A model generated the notes under the pieces. It made no database searches, was not told the DNA's origin, and worked only from the letters and a program-made list of their open reading frames with translations. Of a stretch of 64,000 nt of DNA, positions 58,371 through 64,000 are shown in pieces. Both the position numbers and the translations under genes were made by a program. This stretch comes from Actinomadura meyerae (lineage in GTDB: Bacteria; Actinomycetota; Actinomycetes; Streptosporangiales; Streptosporangiaceae). Location of the stretch: positions 1 to 64,000 of the forward strand of contig NZ_FZOR01000015.1 of assembly GCF_900188445.1 (NCBI RefSeq), in the 5' to 3' direction. How positions within the stretch are numbered: the stretch's first letter is position 1; each line of letters starts with the position of its first letter.

Positions 58371-59212
58371 GATCTCTTCACGCCCACGGCGCAGTACTCG
58401 TCGACCTCGTCCGGCTCGCCGAACGGGCCGGGCTCGCTGCGCCACCGCGACACCGGCACGACCCCGGGCTCCAGGATCTCCACGTCCGCGAAGAAGCCGG
58501 CGATCTGCTCGGGGGTGCGCAGGTGGTAGGGGGCGTCGCTGGCCTGGTTCCACATCTCGATCGCGGTCCGGAACGCCTCGCCGGTGATGACGTCGGTGCC
58601 GTCCGCGACCACCAGGTGGCTGCCGGCCGGCAGCGCTCCCACGAGGTGCCGCACGACCGCGCGGGCCTCGTCGTAGTCGGCGACGTGCCCGAGGATGTTC
58701 AGCAGCATCAGCCCGACGGGGCGGCCGAGGTCGAGGGTGCGGCCGGCCTCGGCGAGGATGCGGCCGGCCTCGGCGAGGATGCGGGCGGGGTCGCGCAGGT
58801 CGGCGTCGACGTAGCTGGTCGCGCCCTCCGGCCTGCTGGTGAGCAGCGCTCGGGCGTGCGACAGGACGAGCGGGTCGCTGTCGACGTAGACGATGCGGGC
58901 CTCGGGCGCGACGCGCTGCGCGACCTCGTGGGTGTTGTCGACGGTGGGCAGGCCGGTGCCGATGTCGAGGAACTGGCGGATCCCGACGGTGCCGGCCAGG
59001 TACCGGACGGCGCGGGAGAGGAAGGCCCGCGAGTGCCGGGCGATGTCCACGATCTGCGGGTAGGCGGCCACGAACTGGTCGCCGGCGGCCCGGTCGACGG
59101 GGTAGTTGTCCTTGCCGCCCAGCCAGTAGTTCCAGATGCGCGCGGACTGCGGCACCGTGTCGTCGATGCCGGGTCCCGGTCGCGGACCGGTATCCGGTGC
59201 CGGATCTCCCAC
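58367..59212 (-). CDS. SAM-dependent methyltransferase, DUF574/Methyltransf_19 type
   Basis: GTG 59212 follows GGAGGAGTTCC. The 281-residue protein has 'ARIWNYWLGGKDNYPVDRAA', 'IRQFLDIGTGLPTVDNTHEV', 'RIVYVDSDPLVLSHARALLT' and 'PVGLMLLNILGHVADYDEAR', clearly homologous to 40183-40992. A 21-bp in-frame duplication (58739-58780) gives two copies of 'ILAEAGR' side by side, where the other copy has one. It sits in the loop after a Rossmann strand and probably lengthens a helix by two turns. The gene is the first of a two-gene operon with the XRE regulator. Confidence 0.92.
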   Translation of the reverse strand: MGDPAPDTGPRPGPGIDDTVPQSARIWNYWLGGKDNYPVDRAAGDQFVAAYPQIVDIARHSRAFLSRAVRYLAGTVGIRQFLDIGTGLPTVDNTHEVAQRVAPEARIVYVDSDPLVLSHARALLTSRPEGATSYVDADLRDPARILAEAGRILAEAGRTLDLGRPVGLMLLNILGHVADYDEARAVVRHLVGALPAGSHLVVADGTDVITGEAFRTAIEMWNQASDAPYHLRTPEQIAGFFADVEILEPGVVPVSRWRSEPGPFGEPDEVDEYCAVGVKRS

Positions 59213-59485
59213 GGAACTCCTCCTCGACAGGAAAGAAAACTACCTACGGAGAGAAGTTACTCGACGCCGGGCGCCTTGCCCACCTGCCCTGAACGCCCCG
59301 GTTTGTCGTGATCTGCGGAAACTTCCGGCGTCCGGGGCTGCCCTCCGGCGGGCTGACCTGGCACGATCCATGCTCCGAAGAAAAAACCAAAAAACCGGGC
59401 CGCGGATGTCGATCCGCCCTCCCCTTCTTCGACGCGCCAGTGAAGGCCGGGGATGACCCCGGACACCGACGACAGGAGGCACCCC

Positions 59486-59839
59486 ATGCGATTCATGATG
59501 ATGACCACCGACACCGGCCCCGACACCGCGCCGCCGGACGAGCGCCTCCAGCAGGAGATGGGCGAGTTCATCGCGGAGATGGCCAAGGCGGGCGTGCTGC
59601 TCGCGACGGGCGGGCTGGAGCCGCACGGCACCCGCATCACCTCGGTCGACGGCAAGGTCACCGTCACCGACGGCCCGTTCGCCGAGTCGAAGGAGGGCGT
59701 GGTCGGCTTCGCGCTGATCGAGGTCCGCAGCCGCGAGGAGGCGATCGAGATGTCCAAGCGGTTCTACTCGATCGTCGGCAGCGGCGAGGGCGTCATCAAG
59801 CAGGTGTTCGGCCCGGACGACCCCTTCCCGGGGCAGTGA
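59486..59839 (+). CDS. YciI/DGPF-domain protein, partner of the second ECF42-like sigma factor
   Basis: I choose ATG 59486 (MRFMMMTTDT), six bases after AGGAGG; an in-frame ATG at 59453 lacks a site. The 117-residue protein has 'DGPF' at 62-65 ('VTVTDGPFAESKEGVVGFAL'), then 'EVRSREEAIEMSKRFYSIVG' and a short extra C-terminal tail compared with the copy at 39750. It precedes the sigma factor gene by 50 bases on the same strand. It is the typical ECF42 output protein of unknown activity. Confidence 0.92.
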   Translation: MRFMMMTTDTGPDTAPPDERLQQEMGEFIAEMAKAGVLLATGGLEPHGTRITSVDGKVTVTDGPFAESKEGVVGFALIEVRSREEAIEMSKRFYSIVGSGEGVIKQVFGPDDPFPGQ

Positions 59840-59889
59840 CCGCGCGCTGAGCTTGCGCGGCGGCCGGTGCGGGTGCTCTCATCGGCGGC

Positions 59890-61185
59890 GTGACGGCTTC
59901 GGACGGGCCCGGAGGGCACGCGCCCCGCGTGCGGGCGAGCATCGACGCGGTGTGGCGGCTGGAGTCCGCCCGCATCATCGGCGGCCTCGCCCGGATGGTG
60001 CACGACATCGGGCTCGCCGAGGAACTCGCGCAGGACGCGCTGGTCGCCGCGCTCGAACAGTGGCCGGAGTCAGGCGTCCCGGACAACCCGGGCGCCTGGC
60101 TCATGGCGGTCGGCAAGCGCCGCGCCATCGACCGCATCCGCCGTCAGCAGCGCTTCGCGCACAAGCTGGAGGAGATGGGCCGCGACCTGGAGAGCCAGGC
60201 GCCGGCCGAGCTCGACGTCCCCGACGAGGAGCACATCGAGGACGACGTCCTGCGGCTCATCTTCACGGCCTGCCACCCCGTGCTGCCTGTCCAGGCGCGG
60301 GTGGCGCTGACGCTGCGGATGCTCGGCGGCCTCACCACCGACGAGATCGCGCACGCGTTCCTGGTCGCCGAGTCGACCGTGGCGCAGCGGATCGTCCGGG
60401 CCAAGCGCACCCTCGCGGACGCCGGCGTGCCGTTCGAGGTCCCGGAGGGGGCCGACCGCGCCGCGCGGCTGTCGTCCGTCCTGGAGGTCGTCTACCTCAT
60501 CTTCAACGAGGGGTACGCCGCCTCCACGGGCGACGCCTGGGTGCGGACGGATTTGTGCCAGGAGGCGCTGCGCCTGGGCCGCATCCTCGCCGAACTCGCG
60601 CCCGGCGAACCCGAAGTGCACGGGCTCGTCGCCCTGATGGAGATACAAGCGTCACGGACACGCGCGCGCACCGGTGCGTCCGGCGAACCCATCCCGCTCC
60701 TGGAGCAGGACCGCGGCCTCTGGGACCGGCTCCTCATCCACCGGGGCTTCGCGTCCCTGCTCCGCGCCAAGGCGATCGGGCAGCCGCCCGGCCCGTACGT
60801 CCTGCAGGGGGCCATCGCCGCCACCCACGCGCAGGCCCTCGCCCCCGAGGACACCGACTGGGCGCAGATCGCGTCCCTCTACGACATCCTCGCCAACGTC
60901 GCCCCGTCCCCCGTCGTGGAGCTGAACCGCGCGGTCGCGGTCGGCCACGCGCACGGCCCGGAGAAGGGCCTCGAACTCGCCGACGCGCTGCTGGACGAGC
61001 CGTCGCTGCGCGGCTACCACCTGCTGCCCGGCGTCCGCGGCGACCTGCTCGAACGCCTCGGCCGCCGGGAGGAGGCCAGGGAGCAGTTCGAGCGCGCCGC
61101 CGAACTGACCCGCAACGCGCCCGAGCGCGCGGTGCTCCTCGCCCGCGCCGCCGCACTTGGCGACCCTTCGCCCGGCGCACCGTGA
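59890..61185 (+). CDS. ECF sigma factor, ECF42-like, with C-terminal extension
   Basis: GTG 59890 starts a 431-residue protein with sigma region 2 ('GLAEELAQDALVAALEQWPE', 'PGAWLMAVGKRRAIDRIRR') and region 4 ('LTTDEIAHAFLVAESTVAQR'). The long extension ('VVYLIFNEGYAASTGDAWVR' onward, with TPR-like helices) matches the sigma factor at 38557-39753 in design. The two differ widely in sequence, so they probably serve separate regulons. Partnered with the DGPF protein upstream. The gene end is partly duplicated downstream (see 61169-61223). Confidence 0.92.
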   Translation: MTASDGPGGHAPRVRASIDAVWRLESARIIGGLARMVHDIGLAEELAQDALVAALEQWPESGVPDNPGAWLMAVGKRRAIDRIRRQQRFAHKLEEMGRDLESQAPAELDVPDEEHIEDDVLRLIFTACHPVLPVQARVALTLRMLGGLTTDEIAHAFLVAESTVAQRIVRAKRTLADAGVPFEVPEGADRAARLSSVLEVVYLIFNEGYAASTGDAWVRTDLCQEALRLGRILAELAPGEPEVHGLVALMEIQASRTRARTGASGEPIPLLEQDRGLWDRLLIHRGFASLLRAKAIGQPPGPYVLQGAIAATHAQALAPEDTDWAQIASLYDILANVAPSPVVELNRAVAVGHAHGPEKGLELADALLDEPSLRGYHLLPGVRGDLLERLGRREEAREQFERAAELTRNAPERAVLLARAAALGDPSPGAP

Positions 61186-61223
61186 GCGGCCTCTCGCCCG
61201 GCACCGCGCCCGGCGCGCCGTGA
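61169..61223 (+). repeat. Imperfect duplication of the sigma gene's last codons and stop
   Basis: CGCCCGGCGCACCGTGA (61169-61185, ending in the stop) recurs as CGCCCGGCGCGCCGTGA at 61207-61223, 38 bases later. The spacing is not a multiple of three, so unlike the arrays at 31793 and 44761 the second TGA is in another frame. Confidence 0.8.
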
Positions 61224-61289
61224 CGGCGCTCCCCGGGCCGGTCATGCGCCAGACTGGACGTGACCGCCGAGGCTCGGGGAGGAAGACCG

Positions 61290-62231
61290 GTGATCGCTCA
61301 ATCCGACGTCCGGGCGGCGGCCCGGCGCATCGCGGGCCGCGTCCGCCGCACGCCGCTGATCGAGGTCGACCCGGCCCCGCTCGCGCCCGCCGGACGGATG
61401 TGGCTGAAGCTCGAACTCGCCCAGCACACCGGGTCGTTCAAGGCGCGCGGGGCGTTCAACCACGTCCTCGCCGCGCGGGACGAGGGACGGCTCCCGCCCT
61501 CCGGCATCGTCGCGGCCTCCGGCGGCAACGCGGGCCTCGCGTTCGCCTACGCGGCGGCGGAGACCGGCGTGCCCGCCGAGGTGTTCGTCCCGGAGACGGC
61601 GCCCGCGGTGAAGGTGGAGCGGCTCCGCGCCCTCGGCGCCACCGTCGTCCAGGTCGGCACGCGGTACGCCGAGGCGCAGACCGCCGCGCTCAAGCGCGCC
61701 GCCGACACCGGGGCCCTGTTCTGCCACGCCTACGACCTGCCGGAGGTCTGCGCCGGGCAGGGCACCCTCGGCCTGGAGATCCTGGAGCAGACCGGCGGCG
61801 AGGTCGACACCGTCCTGCTCGCGGTCGGCGGCGGCGGCCTGATGGCCGGGGTCGCCGCGGCCCTCGACGGGCGGGCCCGCGTCGTCGGGGTCGAGCCCGA
61901 GGGCATCCCGACGCTCGAACGCGCCCTGCACGCCCGGGGCCCGGTCGACGCGGCGGTGTCGGGGATCGCGGCCGACTCGCTCGGCGCCACCCGGCTCGGC
62001 GACATCGCGTTCGACGTCGCGACCCGCACCGGGGTCCGGTCCGTCCTGGTCCCCGACGAGGCGATCGTCGAGGCCCGCCGGTTCGTGTGGGACGAGTACC
62101 GCCTGGTCGTGGAGCACGGCACCGCCGCGGCCGTTGCCGCCCTGCGCACCGGCGCCTACCGGCCGTCCCCGGACGAGCGGGTGCTGGTCGTGCTGTGCGG
62201 CGCCAACACCGACCCGTCCGACCTGGCCTGA
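61290..62231 (+). CDS. PLP-dependent threonine/serine dehydratase-family enzyme
   Basis: I choose GTG 61290 (VIAQSDVRAAARR), five bases after GGGAGGAAG; a GTG at 61260 is in frame but lacks a site. The 313-residue fold-type II PLP enzyme has the Schiff-base lysine in 'HTGSFKARGAFN' (K51), the phosphate-binding 'SGGNAG' (77-82) and 'LAVGGGGLMAGVAAAL'. Length and lack of an ACT domain fit catabolic serine/threonine dehydratase or serine racemase. The product from threonine would be 2-oxobutyrate plus ammonia. It appears to be monocistronic. Confidence 0.9.
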   Translation: MIAQSDVRAAARRIAGRVRRTPLIEVDPAPLAPAGRMWLKLELAQHTGSFKARGAFNHVLAARDEGRLPPSGIVAASGGNAGLAFAYAAAETGVPAEVFVPETAPAVKVERLRALGATVVQVGTRYAEAQTAALKRAADTGALFCHAYDLPEVCAGQGTLGLEILEQTGGEVDTVLLAVGGGGLMAGVAAALDGRARVVGVEPEGIPTLERALHARGPVDAAVSGIAADSLGATRLGDIAFDVATRTGVRSVLVPDEAIVEARRFVWDEYRLVVEHGTAAAVAALRTGAYRPSPDERVLVVLCGANTDPSDLA

Positions 62232-62255
62232 CGCCTTCTGCGCGGCGGGTCGCGG

Positions 62256-63587
62256 TCAGGGGACGGCGCGGTACGACTGGAGCGGCAGCAGGCGCAGGGG
62301 CTCGCCGGGAGCGGCCGTCGCCGTCGCGGGCCGGGTCCCGCAGAGGGCCTCCACGACGTGCGCGGCGAGCGCGTTGTCGATCGGGTGCGTGACGGGCACG
62401 CCGTTCGCGTCGAGCTGCTGGTACTTCATCAGGTTGAAGGCGACCGACACCTGGCGCGCGCCGCCGGCCGACGACAGCGCCTGCGTACCGGCCCCGAAGA
62501 CGGCGCCGTCGTGGCCCCAGAACGTCCCGCACGGAAGGTTCAGCGCGTAGAGGCCGAGACCGTAGTTCATCAGGACGTTGCCCTCGGCGTCCTGCACCGG
62601 GACGGTGCGCTTCATCTCCGCCAGCGCGTCCTTGCCGATGATGCGGCCGGTGAGGAGCGCGCGGTAGAAGCGGTTGAGGTCGTCCATGGTGGAGACCAGT
62701 GCGCCCGCCGTCCACGCCCAGCTCATGTTGTAAACGCTGTAGTCGCGCGGGGGCTGCACATGCCGGTACAGCGACTCGTACATGCGCGGGTGGGGCTCGG
62801 CGATCCAGGGCGAGGACGGGAAGTAGGTGTGCTTGAGCCCGGCCTTCTCGATGACGTTGCGGGTGATGTACTTCTCCACCCTGGTTCCCGTCACCTTCTC
62901 CAGGAGCCTTCCGGCGATGATGTAGTTGGTGTTGGAGTAGGACCAGCGCTCCCCCGGCATCCCGGTGCGCGGCGCCTGGAGGCCCCACGCGATGAGCTGC
63001 TCGGGCGAGACGTTCCGGTAGCGATACTCGTCGAGGCTCTTCGGTGACAGCTCCGTCCACGACGGGAACGCGATGCCGACGTAGTCGCCGATCCCGCTCG
63101 TGTGGTTCAGCAGCATGCGGACCGTGATCTGGTCGCCGAGACCCCCCGGAAGCAGGCCCGGCAGGTACCGCCCGACCGGCGCGTCCAGGACGATGCGCCC
63201 CTTCTCGGTCTCCAGGAGGACCGCGGCGGCGACGAACGACTTGGTGATGCTGCCGACCCGCTGCCGCATGCCGGGCGTGACCGGGCGGCGCGTGCGCACG
63301 TCGGCGACGCCGGACGCGCCGTCCCACGCGGTGCGCCCGTCGCGGGCCTCGGAGAACAGCCCGTACATGCCGGCGTCGCGGGTGGCGTCCAGGGTGGCGC
63401 GCAGCTTCGCCGCGTCGAACGCCACGGTCGGCGGGCGCAGCGTCGTACCGGAGGCGGTGGCGGAGGGGGTGGCGAGCGCGGCGCCCGGACCGGTCGCCCG
63501 CGCCGGGGCCGGGACCGCCGTCAGCGCCAGTGCCGTGGCCGCAGCCACGGCCGCGGCCGCCGGCCGCCCGAACCGCCTTGCCATCAT
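62256..63587 (-). CDS. Secreted serine hydrolase (beta-lactamase/DD-peptidase family)
   Basis: I use ATG 63587 because GGAGAG lies six bases upstream. The 443-residue protein has a signal peptide (residues 1-32, 'AAAVAAATALALTAVPAPAR'). The class C beta-lactamase-like active site follows: 'SITK' (Ser113, Lys116), 'YSN' (217-219), and 'HDG' in 'GHDGAVFGAG' in the KTG position. Such proteins are D,D-carboxypeptidases, esterases or lactamases outside the membrane; the HxG third motif is common in the esterase/DD-peptidase group. It is convergent with the dehydratase gene and shows no operon partner. Confidence 0.92.
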   Translation of the reverse strand: MMARRFGRPAAAAVAAATALALTAVPAPARATGPGAALATPSATASGTTLRPPTVAFDAAKLRATLDATRDAGMYGLFSEARDGRTAWDGASGVADVRTRRPVTPGMRQRVGSITKSFVAAAVLLETEKGRIVLDAPVGRYLPGLLPGGLGDQITVRMLLNHTSGIGDYVGIAFPSWTELSPKSLDEYRYRNVSPEQLIAWGLQAPRTGMPGERWSYSNTNYIIAGRLLEKVTGTRVEKYITRNVIEKAGLKHTYFPSSPWIAEPHPRMYESLYRHVQPPRDYSVYNMSWAWTAGALVSTMDDLNRFYRALLTGRIIGKDALAEMKRTVPVQDAEGNVLMNYGLGLYALNLPCGTFWGHDGAVFGAGTQALSSAGGARQVSVAFNLMKYQQLDANGVPVTHPIDNALAAHVVEALCGTRPATATAAPGEPLRLLPLQSYRAVP

Positions 63588-63679
63588 GCCCAACTCTCCA
63601 CCGGCCGCAGGACGTCAGGACACGAGTGTCCTCGGCGATCAGCCGCCCTGTCATCCCCATCCCAATACGTGAGAAATCA

Positions 63680-63710
63680 ACGGCCCGGTTCACCGCGTGA
63701 ACCGGGCCGT
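63680..63710 (-). terminator. Terminator after the principal-type sigma factor gene
   Basis: A perfect 14-bp stem (63680-63693 with 63697-63710) with a CGC loop lies 25 bases beyond the sigma factor stop on the minus strand. A short AT-rich stretch follows on that strand. Confidence 0.85.
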
Positions 63711-63735
63711 GCTACGGGTCTTTCCGGGGCCGCCT

Positions 63736-64000
63736 TCAGCCGAGCAGGTCGGCGAGGGTCTCCCGGCGGGACGGGTGGCGCAGCTTGTGCATGCCCTTCG
63801 ACTCGATCTGCCGGATGCGCTCGCGCGTCACCCCGTAGACCTTGCCGACCTCTTCGAGGGTCTTCGGCTCGCCGCCGGACAGCCCGAACCGCATGGAGAT
63901 GACGCCGGCCTCGCGCTCGGTGAGCGTCTCCAGCACCGCGTCCAGCCGCCCGCGCAGCATCGAGGACGCGACGACGTCGGCGGGGTCGCCGCCGTCGGGG
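63736..64000 (-). CDS. Principal-type sigma factor (HrdB/SigA-like), C-terminal part only
   Basis: The gene runs in from the right edge; 87 residues are visible. It ends with sigma-70 region 4: '[20 protein letters not shown]', '[20 protein letters not shown]', '[20 protein letters not shown]'. The HTH sequence '[20 protein letters not shown]' is typical of group 1 and 2 sigma factors that recognise TTGACA-type -35 boxes. The tail '[13 protein letters not shown]' and the preceding '[11 protein letters not shown]' are more divergent than in typical HrdB, so it may be a group 2 paralogue. It ends at a strong terminator. Confidence 0.93.
   Translation of the reverse strand, partial: PDGGDPADVVASSMLRGRLDAVLETLTEREAGVISMRFGLSGGEPKTLEEVGKVYGVTRERIRQIESKGMHKLRHPSRRETLADLLG

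Overview
The window is 64 kb of very GC-rich, gene-dense DNA from an actinomycete, most likely an Actinomadura-like member of the Thermomonosporaceae. The clues are XRE/DUF5753 regulators paired with DUF574-type methyltransferases, many GTG starts, four-base ATGA/GTGA gene overlaps, an RsbW-like ATPase next to an XRE regulator, two LAL-type LuxR giants, two ECF42-like sigma factors and an HrdB/SigA-like sigma factor at the right edge. The genus is inferred from gene content. No plasmid, phage or conjugation module is visible, and it reads as ordinary chromosome.

Layout. 1-6.8 kb: small stand-alone regulators and enzymes (partial XRE regulator, anti-sigma-like ATPase, HxlR with quinone oxidoreductase, RidA, WYL regulator, RibD/DHFR-like enzyme, AraC regulator). 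6.85-10.6 kb: conserved housekeeping block moaB-moaC-moeA-galU, divergent from 5-formyl-THF cyclo-ligase. 10.8-19.2 kb: cation/proton antiporter, FmdB zinc ribbon, MMPL exporter, MTA phosphorylase, SAF/CpaB-like protein, MscL with a zinc-ribbon tail, coiled-coil M15 peptidase, small membrane protein and tRNA-Arg(CCU). 19.4-25.4 kb: small HTH protein and two tandem LAL/LuxR regulators. 25.9-31.8 kb: an arginine deiminase operon (APC antiporter, arcA, arcB, arcC, flavin disulfide-type oxidoreductase). 31.9-35.4 kb: secreted alpha/beta hydrolase, LacI regulator and GH16 beta-glucanase with a LacI-type palindrome. 35.6-40.1 kb: orphan ABC ATPase, fused PabA-PabB, and an ECF42-like sigma factor with its DGPF/YciI partner. 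40.2-44.8 kb: methyltransferase, YchJ, and a cupin/PEP-hydrolase-like/Tm-1-like operon divergent from a GntR/UTRA regulator. 44.8-56.5 kb: two MacB-type ATPases and two FtsX-like permeases, then a second giant permease paralog beyond a RibD/DHFR-like gene. 56.6-64 kb: unknown protein, XRE/DUF5753-methyltransferase pair, second DGPF/ECF42-like pair, PLP dehydratase, serine hydrolase, and the end of the principal-type sigma factor.

How the genes work together. The arc genes form a complete arginine-to-ornithine-plus-ATP pathway with its transporter. The MoCo genes are translationally coupled. The two sigma/DGPF pairs are independent copies of one regulatory module. The FtsX/ATPase block is an exporter-like machine whose large permease was duplicated.

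Most unusual are many short tandem repeats (10-20 bp units) in intergenic DNA. In two cases they repeat the last codons and stop codon of the preceding gene in frame. Other oddities are a 20-bp repeat array between a GntR regulator and a divergent operon, loss of the Walker A lysine in one of two tandem LAL regulators, and several promoters whose -10 element sits 6-7 bases before the start codon, as in leaderless transcripts. I found no clearly new defence or biosynthetic system. The best candidates for something undescribed are the repeat-flanked GntR/Tm-1 cluster, the duplicated giant FtsX permease and the unrecognised protein at 56603-57481.
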